A stretch of 64,000 nucleotides of DNA from Henricia sp. BOLD:AAB3569 (GCA_037783545.1 JBBELK010000458.1:186001-250000), one strand, 5' to 3'; shown: positions 39,201 to 49,991, numbered from the stretch's first letter. Numbers and translations are program-made. The notes: generated from the sequence alone by a model not told the origin.

Positions 39201-40600
39201 ACGCAGTGTTCTCCGAAAGCGGGGTCTGTTTGTGCCAACAATTAGTGTGCCGGCACTGAGTTTTAGCTACATTCGACAATAACTCGGCCGGTTTGAACAG
39301 GAAACAGTTCAAATTTGCAGTATACGTTTGCGATGTAGTTCTGTTTAAGCAGAAAACATGCGAAGCTTGTCTGGAAATTCCTTCAGCTCCAAAATTGCGA
39401 TCATACCAGACGCAGTGTTCTCCGAAAGCGTGGTCTGTTTGTGCCAAACAATTAGTGTGCCGGCACTGAGTTTTAGTTACATTTGACAATAACTCGGTCG
39501 GTTTGAACGGGAAACAGTTCAAATTTGCAGTATACGTTTGCGATGTAGTTCTGTTTAAGCCGAACAAATGCGAAGCTTGTCTGGAAATTCTTTCAGCTCC
39601 AAAATTTCGATCATACTAGACGCAGTGTTCTCCGAAAGCGGGGTCTGTTTGTGCCAACAATTAGTGTGCCGGCACTGAGTTTTAGCTACATTCGACAATA
39701 ACTCGGTCGGTTTGAACAGGAAACAGTTCAAATTTGCAGTATACGTTTGCGTTGTAGATCTGTTTAAGCAGAAAACATGCGAAGCTTGTCTGAAATTCCT
39801 TCAGCTCCAAAATTGCGATCATACCAGACGCAGTGTTCTCCGAAAGCGGCGTCTGTTTGTGCCAACAATTAGTGTGCCGGCACTGAGTTTTAGTTACATT
39901 TGACAATAACTCGGTCGGTTTGAACGGGAAACAGTTCAAATTTGCAGTATACGTTTGCGATGTAGTTCTGTTTAAGCAGAAACAATGCGAAGCTTGTCTG
40001 GAAATTCCTTCAGCTCCAAAATTGCGATCATACCAGACGCAGTGTTCTCCGAAAGCAATTAGTATGCCGACACTGAGTTTTAGCTACATTCGACAATAAC
40101 TCGTTCGGTTTGAACTGGAAACAGTTGAAATTTGCAGTATACGTTTGCGATGTAGATCTGTTTAAGCAGAAAAAATGCGAAGCTTGTCTGGAAATTCCTT
40201 CAGCTCCAAAATACCGATCATACCAGACGCAGTGTTCTCCGAAAGCGGGGTCTGTTTGTGCCAACAATTAGTGTGCCGGCACTGAGTTTTAGCTACATTC
40301 GACAATAACTCGGCCGGTTTGAACAGGAAACAGTTCAAATTTGCAGTATACGTTTGCGATGTAGTTCTGTTTAAGCAGAAAACATGCGAAGCTTGTCTGG
40401 AAATTCCTTCAGCTCCAAAATTGCGATCATACCAGACGCAGTGTTCTCCGAAAGCGTGGTCTGTTTGTGCCAAACAATTAGTGTGCCGGCACTGAGTTTT
40501 AGTTACATTTGACAATAACTCGGTCGGTTTGAACGGGAAACAGTTCAAATTTGCAGTATACGTTTGCGATGTAGTTCTGTTTAAGCAGAACAAATGCGAA
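33270..40600. repeat. Region of short-offset duplications (1026, 1655, 2073, 3729 bp)
   Basis: One five-to-eight-unit module is repeated several times. It contains the unit with CTTGTCTGAAATTCC, then a unit with AGAAACAATGCG, then the 19-bp-deleted unit, then the GAACTGG/GTTGAAATT unit. It occurs near 33302, 34957 (offset 1655), 37030 (2073), 38686 (1656) and 39712 (1026). Private differences such as CTTTAAAATACC near 35450 and CCAATATTGCG near 37127 show that the copies have begun to diverge. Confidence 0.75.
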
Positions 40601-43389
40601 GCTTGTCTGGAAATTCTTTCAGCTCCAAAATTTCGATCATACTAGACGCAGTGTTCTCCGAAAGCGGGGTCTGTTTGTGCCAACAATTAGTGTGCCGGCA
40701 CTGAGTTTTAGCTACATTCGACAATAACTCGGTCGGTTTGAACAGGAAACAGTTCAAATTTGCAGTATACGTTTGCGTTGTAGATCTGTTTAAGCAGAAA
40801 ACATGCGAAGCTTGTCTGGAAATTCCTTCAGCTCCAAAATTGCGATCATACCAGACGCAGTGTTCTCCGAAAGCAATTAGTATGCCGACACTGAGTTTTA
40901 GCTACATTCGACAATAACTCGTTCGGTTTGAACTGGAAACAGTTGAAATTTGCAGTATACGTTTGCGATGTAGATCTGTTTAAGCAGAAAAAATGCGAAG
41001 CTTGTCTGGAAATTCCTTCAGCTCCAAAATACCGATCATACCAGACGCAGTCTTCTCCGAAAGCGGGGTCTGTTTGTACCAACAATTAGTGTGCCGGCAC
41101 TGAGTTTTAGCTACATTCGACAATAACTCGGTCGGTTTGAACTGGAAACAGTTCAAATTTGCAGTATACGTTTGCGTTGTAGATCTGTTTAAGCAGAAAA
41201 CATGCGAAGCTTGTCTGGAAATTCCTTCAGCTCCAAAATTGCGATCATACCAGACGCAGTGTTCTGCGAAAGCGTGGTCTGTTTGTGCCAACAATTAGCA
41301 TGCCGACACTGAGTTTTAGCTACATTCGACAATAACTCGGTCGGTTTGAACGGGAAACAGTTCAAATTTGCAGTATACGTTTGCGATGTAGTTCTGTTTA
41401 AGCAGAAAAAATGCGAAGCTTGTCTGGAAATTCCTTCAGCTCCAAAATTGCGATCATACCAGACGCAGTGTTCTGCGAAAGCGTGGTCTGTTTGTGCCAA
41501 CAATTAGCATGCCGACACTGAGTTTTAGCTACATTCGACAATAACTCGTTCGGTTTGAACTGGAAACAGTTGAAATTTGCAGTATACGTTTGCGATGTAG
41601 ATCTGTTTAAGCAGAAAAAATGCGAAGCTTGTCTGGAAATTCCTTCAGCTCCAAAATACCGATCATACCAGACGCAGTGTTCTCCGAAAGCGGGGTCTGT
41701 TTGTACCAACAATTAGTGTGCCGGCACTGAGTTTTAGCTACATTCGACAATAACTCGGTCGGTTTGAACTGGAAACAGTTCAAATTTGCAGTATACGTTT
41801 GCGTTGTAGATCTGTTTAAGCAGAAAACATGCGAAGCTTGTCTGGACATTCCTTCAGCTCCAAAATTGCGATCATACCAGACGCAGTGTTCTGCGAAAGC
41901 GTGGTCTGTTTGTGCCAACAATTAGCATGCCGACACTGAGTTTTAGCTACATTCGACTCGTTCGGTTTGAACGGGAAACAGTTCAAATTTGCAGTATACG
42001 TTTGCGATGTAGTTCTGTTTAAGCAGAAAAAATGCGAAGCTTGTCTGGAAATTCCTTCAGCTCCAAAATTGCGATCATACCAGACGCAGTGTTCTCCGAA
42101 AGCGGGGTCTGTTTGTGCCAACAATTTGTGTGCCAGCACTGAGTTTTAGTTACATTTGACAATAATTCGGTCGGTTTGAACGGGAAACAGTTCAAATTTG
42201 CAGTATACGTTTGCGATGTAGATCTGTTTAAGCAGACAAAATGCGAAGCTTGTCTGGAAATTCCTTCAGCTCCAAACTTCCGATCATACCAGACGCAGTG
42301 TTCTCCGAAAGCAGCGTCTGTTTGTGCCAACAATTAGTTTGCCGGCACTGAGTTCTAGTTACATTTGACAATAACTCGGTCGGTTTGAACAGGAAACAGT
42401 TCAAATTTGCAGTATACGTTTGCGTTGTAGATCTGTTTAAGCAGAAAACATGCGAAGCTTGTCTGGAAATTCCTTCAGCTCCAAAATTGCGATCATACCA
42501 GACGCAGTGTTCTCCGAAAGCGGCGTCTGTTTGTGCCAACAATTAGTGTGCCGGCACTGAGTTTTAGCTACATTCGACAATAACTCGGCCGGTTTGAACA
42601 GGAAACAGTTCAAATTTGCAGTATACGTTTGCGATGTAGTTCTGTTTAAGCAGAAAAAATGCGAAGCTTGTCTGGAAATTCCTTCAGCTCCAAAATTGCG
42701 ATCATACCAGACGCAGTGTTCTCCGAAAGCGGGGTCTGTTTGTGCCAACAATTAGTGTGCCGGCACTGAGTTTTAGCTACATTCGACAATAACTCGGCCG
42801 GTTTGAACAGGAAACAGTTTAAATTTGCAGTATACGTTTGCGATGTAGTTCTGTTTAAGCAGAAAACATGCGAAGCTTGTCTGGAAATTCCTTCAGCTCC
42901 AAAATTGCGATCATACCAGACGCAGTGTTCTCCGAAAGCGTGGTCTGTTTGTGCCAAACAATTAGTGTGCCGGCACTGAGTTTTAGTTACATTTGACAAT
43001 AACTCGGTCGGTTTGAACGGGAAACAGTTCAAATTTGCAGTATACGTTTGCGATGTAGTTCTGTTTAAGCAGAACAAATGCGAAGCTTGTCTGGAAATTC
43101 TTTCAGCTCCAAAATTTCGATCATACTAGACGCAGTGTTCTCCGAAAGCGGGGTCTGTTTGTGCCAACAATTAGTGTGCCGGCACTGAGTTTTAGCTACA
43201 TTCGACAATAACTCGGTCGGTTTGAACAGGAAACAGTTCAAATTTGCAGTATACGTTTGCGTTGTAGATCTGCTTAAGCAGAAAACATGCGAAGCTTGTC
43301 TGGAAATTCCTTCAGCTCCAAAATTGCGATCATACCAGACGCAGTGTTCTCCGAAAGCAATTAGTATGCCGACACTGAGTTTTAGCTAC

Positions 43390-44883
43390 ATTCGACTCGG
43401 TCGGTTTGAACGGGAAACAGTTCAAATTTGCAGTATACGTTTGCGATGTAGTTCTGTTTAAGCAGAAAAAATGCGAAGCTTGTCTGGAAATTCCTTCAGC
43501 TCCAAAATTGCGATCATACCAGACGCAGTGTTCTCCGAAAGCGGGGTCTGTTTGTGCCAACAATTAGTGTGCCGGCACTGAGTTTTAGCTACATTCGACA
43601 ATAACTCGTTCGGTTTGAACGGGAAACAGTTCAAATTTGCAGTATACGTTTGCGATGTAGTTCTGTTTAAGCAGAAAAAATGCGAAGCTTGTCTGGAAAT
43701 TCCTTCAGCTCCAAAATTGCGATCATACCAGACGCAGTGTTCTCCGAAAGCGGCGTCTGTTTGTGCCAACAATTAGTGTGCCGGCACTGAGTTTTAGCTA
43801 CATTCGACACTAACTCGGTCGGTTTGAACAGGAAACAGTTCAAATTTGCAGTATACGTTTGCGATGTAGATCTGTTTAAGCAGACAAAATGCGAAGCTTG
43901 TCTGGAAATTCCTTCAGCTCCAAACTTCCGATCATACCAGACGCAGTGTTCTCCGAAAGCAGCGTCTGTTTGTGCCAACAATTAGTTTGCCGGCACTGAG
44001 TTCTAGTTACATTTGACAATAACTCGGTCGGTTTGAACAGGAAACAGTTCAAATTTGCAGTATACGTTTGCGTTGTAGATCTGTTTAAGCAGAAAACATG
44101 CGAAGCTTGTCTGGAAATTCCTTCAGCTCCAAAATTGCGATCATACCAGACGCAGTGTTCTGCGAAAGCGGCGTCTGTTTGTGCCAACAATTAGTGTGCC
44201 GGCACTGAGTTTTAGCTACATTCGACAATAACTCGGTCGGTTTGAACAGGAAACAGTTCAAATTTGCAGTATACGTTTGCGTTGTAGATCTGTTTAAGCA
44301 GAAAACATGCGAAGCTTGTCTGGAAATTCCTTCAGCTCCAAAATTGCGATCATACCAGACGCAGTGTTCTGCGAAAGCGTGGTCTGTTTGTGCCAACAAT
44401 TAGCATGCCGACACTGAGTTTTAGCTACATTCGACAATAACTCGTTCGGTTTGAACTGGAAACAGTTCAAATTTGCAGTATACGTTTGCGATGTAGATCT
44501 GTTAAAGCAGACAAAATGCGAAGCTTGTCTGGAAATTCCTTCAGCTCCAAAATTGCGATCATACCAGACGCAGTGTTCTCCGAAAGCGGCGTCTGTTTGT
44601 GCCAACAATTAGTGTGCCGGCACTGAGTTTTAGCTACATTCGACAATAACTCGGCCGGTTTGAACAGGAAACAGTTCAAATTTGCAGTATACGTTTGCGA
44701 TGTAGTTCTGTTTAAGCAGAAAAAATGCGAAGCTTGTCTGGAAATTCCTTCAGCTCCAAAATTGCGATCATACCAGACGCAGTGTTCTCCGAAAGCGGGG
44801 TCTGTTTGTGCCAACAATTAGTGTGCCGGCACTGAGTTTTAGCTACATTCGACAATAACTCGGCCGGTTTGAACAGGAAACAG
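43390..44883. repeat. Second copy of the 18153-19646 block
   Basis: This repeats the unit order of 18153-19646 at a 25237-bp offset, including the AATAAC deletion at its start. It carries a small private change (GACACTAACTCGG near 43807). Its last nine bases, AGGAAACAG, are the left copy of the target-site duplication of the inserted element. Confidence 0.75.
44875..44883. repeat. Target-site duplication, left copy
   Basis: AGGAAACAG lies immediately before the left TIR and matches the nine bases after the right TIR. It lies between the arms TTTGAAC and GTTCAAA of the unit's short palindrome, sharing its last G with the right arm. Counting a tenth base (T) is possible because of the neighbouring T, but nine bases leave symmetrical TIR ends. 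Confidence 0.9.
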
Positions 44884-44998
44884 TAGTCTTGGTGCAAGAC
44901 GATACTGACCGCCGCGAGAGGGCGCCATACACTTTACTATGAGGACAGGAAACCAGTCTACGTCCGTGCCTGCAGTATCGTCTTGGGACAAATCCTGA
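44884..44998 (+). repeat. Left 115-bp terminal inverted repeat
   Basis: The sequence from TAGTCTTGG to CAAATCCTGA is the exact reverse complement of 51361-51475. It contains a nested inverted repeat: CAAGACGATACTG at 44895-44907 and CAGTATCGTCTTG at 44973-44985. Each end therefore offers two copies of one 13-bp motif in opposite orientation, plausible paired binding sites for a transposase. Confidence 0.95.
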
Positions 44999-45190
44999 AT
45001 CGCTCGGGAAATTCCGAGCGCATTCCACGCATTGATCATTATGCCATGCATACCTATGACGTGGAGCTTATTAACATAAGTTAAGCCCAGCGCTGTGCAG
45101 TCTGGTACCTGTACGTCTAATATGCACATCTACGGTACAAACAGGGAAAGCTATAATGTACATGTACTAACTGCACTTGCTTCAGAAAAA
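44999..45190 (+). promoter_or_regulatory. Possible promoter and leader of the helicase gene
   Basis: This 192-bp stretch lies between the left TIR and the chosen start codon. It holds a small hairpin (CGCTCGG and CCGAGCG, 45001-45020) and a CRE-like TGACGTGG at 45057-45064. No clear TATA box is visible. Transcription would have to start here or in the TIR, since satellite lies immediately upstream. The site calls are weak. Confidence 0.25.
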
Positions 45191-47655
45191 ATGTCGGCTA
45201 GCGTGGACGACGCTATTGACTTTGCTGCCAGGAAATTAGGATTTGAGAAACTGAAAAGCCACCAAATAAATGCTCTCCGGCAATTCGCACAGGGCAGTGA
45301 TTTGTTTATTAATCTACCTACCGGTTTCGGGAAAAGCGTGATATTTCAAGCTGCTCCATTTGTTGTGGATTTTTTGCAAGACGGGCCTGAGACTGAGGGA
45401 AAAACTAGTACGAACGACGGCGACCATGCTCTTGTCATTGTGGTTCTCCCGCTGAAGGCTCTGGCGGTGAACCAGTTAGAACGAGTAAGTCGGCTCGGTG
45501 TAGCGGCAGCCGACATCACCTCGGTCATTCCGGATTGTGTGATTGAGCAAGCAGACAAGTATTCTATATTATTTGCCAGCCCAGAGACCCTTTGCGGACC
45601 TAAGGGGAAGGAGCTACTTCAGTCGGTGAAAAGTAGATGCTGCGGAATCTTTGTTGACGAAAGTCACTGCGTATCAAAATGGTAGGTTAGGTCTAAACCA
45701 CTGGGAACAGCTTTGTTCAATTCCAACTTTTGTAATAGATACTGAAAATAAATGATAAACTTTCCATGCTTTCTGACGATATTTATTTTTAAAACGTTAT
45801 TTTTTAATATTAAAAATGGACCACAGCAAGATGTTAGTTTGACGGTGAGATTTCTGGTCCAGTTGTGAAACCAGCGACAGTTTGGGGAGATTGTTGTCTA
45901 TGTTTGTGCAAAATTTCAGTGTAAAAAAAAAGCACTTTGTTTGTTTTAGCACACAAAAATGATTATCATTTTCTTTCGGTGAAAGATGGAATATGTTCCA
46001 TTTAACTCGGCTTCTCCTCGTTGAATGTAACATTCCATCTTTCACCTCATGAAAATATTCCTCCCATTGCATTCATAACAATTCATTAGTTGTATATTAA
46101 TCATTTTGAGAGGAAAACATTCATCAATGAATCTTTTCGGAGTTTTCTGCGCACAATGCACGTCAAAGGTCGGGTGTACCAATACTAATAGACTGGTTCC
46201 CATATATCCACTTTTTCTTGCAAGTTGAAGTTACATTGTACAATGTACTCAAGAATGAATGTCTTAGCGTGAATATGAATGTCTTCGTGTGAATTCAGTT
46301 TGAGCTTAATTTACTTGTACGATAACATTTAATTTTTGTTTTCTTTTATTTACAGGGGTCATTCATCAAAAGAGAGCACAGTATTCCGCAAGTGCTATGG
46401 TCGACTTGGAGATTTGCGATCTTTGGTGAAACCCACTACCCGCGTTGTAGCTTTGACAGCCACTGCAACTGTGAAAGTGAGACAAACGATTGTTGAGAGC
46501 TTGGCACTCCGGAATTATGGCATGATAGAGGAGAGCCCTGAACGCTTGAACATCAAGTATGTTGTTCTGAAGTCTGACGACAAGAACTTTGAAGCCATGT
46601 TTAAATGGATGGCACAGGGGATCAATGAGAGAGGCGGTTCCATGGAGAGAATCATTCTATACTGTCAATCTCGCAGAGTTGTCAGTGAACTTCATTCTCT
46701 CTTCCGTTTTCTTCTTCCGAAGGAGCTGCATCGTTACTTTGAAATGTACCACACAAATACGGAAGCTGACGTACAACGAAAAATCATTGACAGTTTTTCA
46801 CGAGAAGATGGAGAGGTGCGCATTTTGTTTGCTACGATTGCATTCGGTCTAGGGATTGATGTGTGTGGTCTTCACACAGTAATATTGGTAGGTCACCCAT
46901 CACATCTAGATGACTTGATGCAGTTGAGCGGGAGGGCAGGCCGTGATGGAGCCCAGAGTTTGGCACTCCTTGTTAAGTATCGTGGTGGTGGGCTTGGTGG
47001 GAAAACAAGCGATGCTATGAAAGCTTTTGTAGAGGGAAGCGAGTGCAGACGGCTTGTTATCAAGAAAAACTTCCCTTCACCAGCAAGAAGCGACACTGAC
47101 ACTGATGCCTCAATGATAAAACATGATTGTTGCGACGTTTGTGCCCAGACATGTGCTTGTGATGGAAGCGAATGCTCTGGTAAACACTCCTATGCTGAAA
47201 AGCAAATGCGAGATGCTCTGCTTCATGGACAGTCAACATCGGCTGAATATCTAATTGTGACGGTGCCACAAAGTCTGGTAACACAATTAAAGGAACATCT
47301 ACAGGAGTACAAACAAACGTTACTGGCAGACAGCAGCAGCCACATGTACACAAGCGAGGGTATTGCCTGTGGCTTGTCAGACTCCACAATAACAGAAGTA
47401 GTCAATGAATGTCACATCGTGTTTCCTTTTGATGACTTCTGTGATCGATATGCTTTTGCACGCAAAGAGATTGCATCACAAGTATGGCAAGTCATGAAAA
47501 CTGAAATATATGACTCGAGTGTCCAGTCACCAGACAAGGGACCATTGTCAGAGTTGGAAAGCGACAACAGCACTGCATCAGATTCTTTCGAGGACCCCTT
47601 GGGTGGCGAGTATGCTGAACCACAATTTGGATCTAGCAGTACTGGTAGTGATTAA
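45191..47655 (+). CDS. RecQ-family ATP-dependent DNA helicase, two exons
   Basis: Predicted protein of about 596 residues: exon 1 is 45191-45681 and exon 2 is 46356-47655, joined in phase 2 across a GT-AG intron. The family unwinds DNA 3' to 5' using ATP. Visible motifs are Walker A LPTGFGKS (residues 42-49), motif Ia VVLPLKALAVNQ, motif II DESH (156-159) followed by CVSKW-GH across the splice, motif III ALTATAT (about 196-202), motif IV IILYCQSRR, motif V LFATIAFGLGID, and motif VI QLSGRAGRDG (353-362). A CRRL cysteine (394) with CCDVC (422-426) resembles the RecQ zinc-binding module. No clear HRDC domain is seen, and the tail is acidic and Ser-rich. The length suits a short RecQ core. The ATG at 45191 has A at -3 and precedes the conserved fold; an in-frame ATG at 45122 would add 23 residues, and an upstream exon cannot be excluded. 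The gene is intact and is the sole convincing gene of the transposon. Motif II DESH differs from the usual DEAH. Confidence 0.85.
45682..46355 (+). other. Intron of the RecQ-like helicase gene (674 bp)
   Basis: The donor is ATG|GTAGGT. The acceptor is a T-rich tract followed by TTTACAG|GGGTCAT. Splicing completes the Trp codon and yields SKW-GHSS, matching the QWGH segment after motif II in RecQ proteins. Without splicing, exon 1 hits TAG immediately after the Trp. The intron is AT-rich and holds one foldback at 45968-46056. Otherwise I see nothing functional in it. Confidence 0.85.
45968..46056. repeat. Imperfect foldback within the intron
   Basis: A perfect 15-bp stem, GGTGAAAGATGGAAT at 45978-45992 with ATTCCATCTTTCACC at 46032-46046, extends imperfectly on both sides (ATTTTC outside, CATT and AAC inside). 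It could be a remnant of a small MITE or simply an RNA hairpin. No target duplication is evident. Confidence 0.6.
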
Positions 47656-47737
47656 ATTATTAAGTAGCTGACCACTGCTTCAGACCTTGTGTACATAATA
47701 CAAAACACATGAAACGGGTTGAAGTGTTTCCATTTTT

Positions 47738-47743
47738 ATTAAA
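47738..47743 (+). terminator. Possible polyadenylation signal ATTAAA
   Basis: ATTAAA lies 82 bp after the helicase stop codon and is followed by a TTGATGCATG stretch and T-rich sequence. It is a common variant of AATAAA, which I do not see closer to the stop. AT-rich sequence makes chance occurrence likely. Confidence 0.35.
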
Positions 47744-47809
47744 TCCTTGATGCATGTTTTTTCTTAGCGTACAAATGCTACTTTTAAACAAATGGTGTCT
47801 GTGTGTAGT

Positions 47810-47840
47810 GGGGGGCGGGGGGTGGTGGTGAGTAATGGGG
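47810..47840 (+). other. G-rich tract with G-quadruplex potential
   Basis: Two runs of six G separated by a single C are followed by TGGTGGTG and, further on, GGGG. The tract sits 155 bp after the helicase stop codon and just before a foldback element. Four runs of at least three G within about 31 bp could form an intramolecular quadruplex on the plus strand or its RNA. Confidence 0.5.
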
Positions 47841-47847
47841 AGTAATA

Positions 47848-48004
47848 GACCTTATCGCTAATAGTAATACCCCTTGGGCAAGTCTGCACAAAAGCACAAC
47901 TGTATTGTGGGAAGGAAAACGGGGCAAAGTCTGCCCCGAAAACCTTCCCACAATACATTGCTGCTTTTGTAAAAACTCACCCAAGCGTTATTTGCAATAA
48001 GGTC
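47848..48004. mobile_element. Foldback MITE-like element, 157 bp
   Basis: The whole segment folds on itself. The left arm starts GACCTTATCGC and the right arm ends GCAATAAGGTC. The inner arms include TGTATTGTGGGAAGG and CCTTCCCACAATACA, ending in a CGGGGCAAAGTCTGCCCCG core. It is bounded by TA on both sides (47846-47847 and 48005-48006), consistent with a TA target duplication as in Tc1/mariner-type MITEs. It has no coding capacity; reading frames across it are chance. Confidence 0.7.
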
Positions 48005-48957
48005 TATGTGGAGTGATTGGACAGTTACAGTACTGTACTGTAGTTGATCCAAGTTTCACAGGTGTATAAAGTTTGCGATATTTGATTTATGTTTCTTACT
48101 AATAGTGAATTTAGTAGATGTGGGAAATCTTTTATGAAGCATATAAATACATGTATTGAGGCATGCCGTACACGATCATTGACAATGCTCTATAGCTGCT
48201 GTGATTGATTTATACAACTTAGGTAATGCCATGTACACTTTTAGATAGTTAATAGTAATTTAAATAGAAATTTTAACAATTGTGACTTTTTTACGGAAAA
48301 CATGACTGCCTTGCAAGTAGCCAGTGTTCGTTTTGAAATGATGTTACCCATGCTACATGTACGCCAGTTTGTTGTACACAATTTTAACCATTTAACTATG
48401 TATTTACAATCTGCCAATGTCAAATTTAAACATGTGTGACAGCTAATGTTTTTTCCCTGTTGCAATTTGCATAAATGTCACCTACATGTATGAGTCAGTG
48501 AATGTAAACGTTTACTTTGGAAATCAAGTAGTGTCATGGGCTTGTATTATACAATGAAATTTACAACTACATGTAAATAGCACATAAGCACAATACGTAT
48601 TTCCATGTACATGTACATGTGAATTTTTGTGAAACACCTGAGCCCGTTTACTCATTCTTAGCGAAGGATGATAAAGACCAGAAGTTTTTCACATGCAATA
48701 TTTACTTACTTATAAATACATTGTATTTAATGTAGGCCCCATTAGTTTCTTGTTAATTCCAATCTTAAAGTACCGGTATACTGTACAGTTAAAAATGCAA
48801 ACAAACTCATTATTTCTCGAGTGTGCTAACCCCAACCATAACTTTTCGTACCTCCATGCCCCAACACATGGTATAATTATTCACTTAAAACTGTAAAGTC
48901 TGTTCTGGTTGTATAAAAATAAACTATGTAGTTTTGTATGAAGTTTTGTTTGTTTAA
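48005..48957. other. Non-coding AT-rich stretch of the element
   Basis: No gene is supported. The short reading frames here have no recognisable motifs. A run of ATGTAC repeats lies at about 48605-48620, and several isolated ACATGTA motifs occur, a composition often seen in marine invertebrate DNA. Confidence 0.6.
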
Positions 48958-49077
48958 AGATATACAGTCTGTGGTTCTCAACAAATTCGTGCCATAAAAT
49001 ACGCAGCTCCATGGCATGGAGCTGCTTATTTCGTGGCACGAATTTGGCGCTCATGCATTGGTGACGAGCCTGTGCCT
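48958..49077. mobile_element. Foldback element with TTAA flanks, 120 bp
   Basis: A strong internal hairpin at 48982-49046 has CAAATTCGTGCC and CAGCTCCATG pairing with CATGGAGCTG and GGCACGAATTTG. The outer ends (AGATATACAGTCT on the left; AGGCACAGGCT as the reverse complement of the right) are only partly alike. TTAA stands on both sides (48954-48957 and 49078-49081), as expected for piggyBac- or Kolobok-type MITEs. The left end looks degraded. Confidence 0.5.
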
Positions 49078-49340
49078 TTAAACGAAAAAACATACTTTGA
49101 ACTTTAGACACTGAATATGTGTCATCCTGCGATAAATTATTTCAGAATCTCAATAACTACGTATTTCTGCAAAAGGAGTACACGACGGAGCTGTCTACAA
49201 ATTTTCTAAACAAAATGGTGGCGCTCATGCTACACAAAGTACATGTAGCTGCAATTGCTATGTACATGTACTTTATGAAGCTTGTATCTGATTTTCAGCG
49301 GGCCAAGTTCAGCACAATATCTGTTGTTTCGGGAATGGGT

Positions 49341-49481
49341 GACTTTTGAGAAACATGTTGGCATCAAACAAACCGGTCCTTTTCTATTGTTTGTCACATT
49401 GAGCATGCACACTTTATAGCTCCAATGTGACGTAAATAATGAAGGACTGGTTTGTTTACTGCCACATGCGTCTCAAAAATC
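49341..49481. mobile_element. Foldback MITE-like element, about 141 bp
   Basis: The left arm has CTTTTGAGAAACATGTTGGC, AAACAAACCGGTCCTT and TGTCACATTGAGC. These pair with GCTCCAATGTGACG, AAGGACTGGTTTGTTTAC and GCCACATGCGTCTCAAAAA on the right. The arms are about 60 bp with several mismatches. Weaker complementarity continues outward, so the true ends and any target duplication are uncertain. Confidence 0.6.
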
Positions 49482-49991
49482 TCCTATTGCAACTGTCACC
49501 CTCAGTTGAGCCTGTGGATTTCCTTTGTCCATGGTTCTACATGTAGCACCATGTAAATGAAGTAGGGTTGTGATGCAAGGACATAATATGAATGATTAGA
49601 TGCACGTAAAATGCGAACATGGAATGCTGTGAGCACTTGGTCGTTACTTTGAGGAAACCTTACAACAGACGAAAACAAAAATCCACAAATGTGACTTTCG
49701 TGGCAAGATAACTCTTTTGCCGTGACCAAAATTCGAACCTGGGTTCAAGCCATTTCACATTCACGTTTTACATGCAAACCTCCTAGTGTTTAGTGAACAA
49801 AATAAATGGATTTACGACCACACATCCAGGCAGAGGATGTGTACCGGTAAACACGTTCTGGCAATGTTAGTCACGGGAGCGGTTGACTCCAAGTGTTGCC
49901 GACCCGGTCACGTCATGAAATACCAGTGGTAATTTCAAATTATTCAGGACTTTACACTCCAGCGTTTAATGACAAAGACCATCAAGACTAG
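49482..49991. other. Non-coding stretch, nothing recognised
   Basis: About 500 bp between two foldback elements. No open frame with recognisable motifs, RNA gene or repeat could be supported here. Confidence 0.5.

Larger units (their letters stand above)
1..44883. repeat. 209-bp satellite array, left part
   Basis: About 215 head-to-tail copies of a unit of roughly 209 bp run from the window edge to the insertion point. Each unit can be started at ACAATAACTCGG; the first three begin at 1, 211 and 420. Units differ by a limited set of recurring substitutions, for example GAACAGG, GAACGGG or GAACTGG before AAACAG, and TGCGATG or TGCGTTG. They also differ by small indels, such as an extra A in GCCAAACAATT giving 210 bp. 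The same variants recur together, so the array is built of higher-order repeats rather than random copies. Most units carry an AAGCTT site. No gene is supported inside it. The array is truncated at the left edge, so its true length is unknown. Confidence 0.98.

Noticed and set aside
26257-43461. Plus-strand 60-79 codon frames in some satellite units
   Set aside because: They appear only where single-base indels or deletions open the frame, repeat with the higher-order blocks, and carry no motif.
280-44817. Hundreds of minus-strand reading frames of 62-289 codons in the satellite
   Set aside because: They follow the 209-bp period, mostly start at TTG rather than ATG, shift frame from unit to unit because 209 is not a multiple of three, and lengthen only where one-base indels restore frame. 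No known domain is visible. They are shadows of the repeat.
1-44883. CRISPR-like regular repeats
   Set aside because: The repeated unit is contiguous at about 209 bp with no unique spacers and no cas genes. It is a eukaryotic satellite.
44839-45129. Minus-strand frame over the left TIR and array junction
   Set aside because: It crosses the insertion boundary into satellite sequence and its TIR-derived part recurs at the right end. There is no domain.
46336-46355. Translation of exon 2 from an upstream TTG as a separate gene
   Set aside because: These bases are the intron's pyrimidine tract and AG acceptor. Splicing joins the Trp codon and GH exactly as RecQ proteins require.
46893-47405. 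Minus-strand frames opposite helicase exon 2
   Set aside because: They are antisense shadows of the conserved helicase coding sequence and zinc region, with no independent motif.
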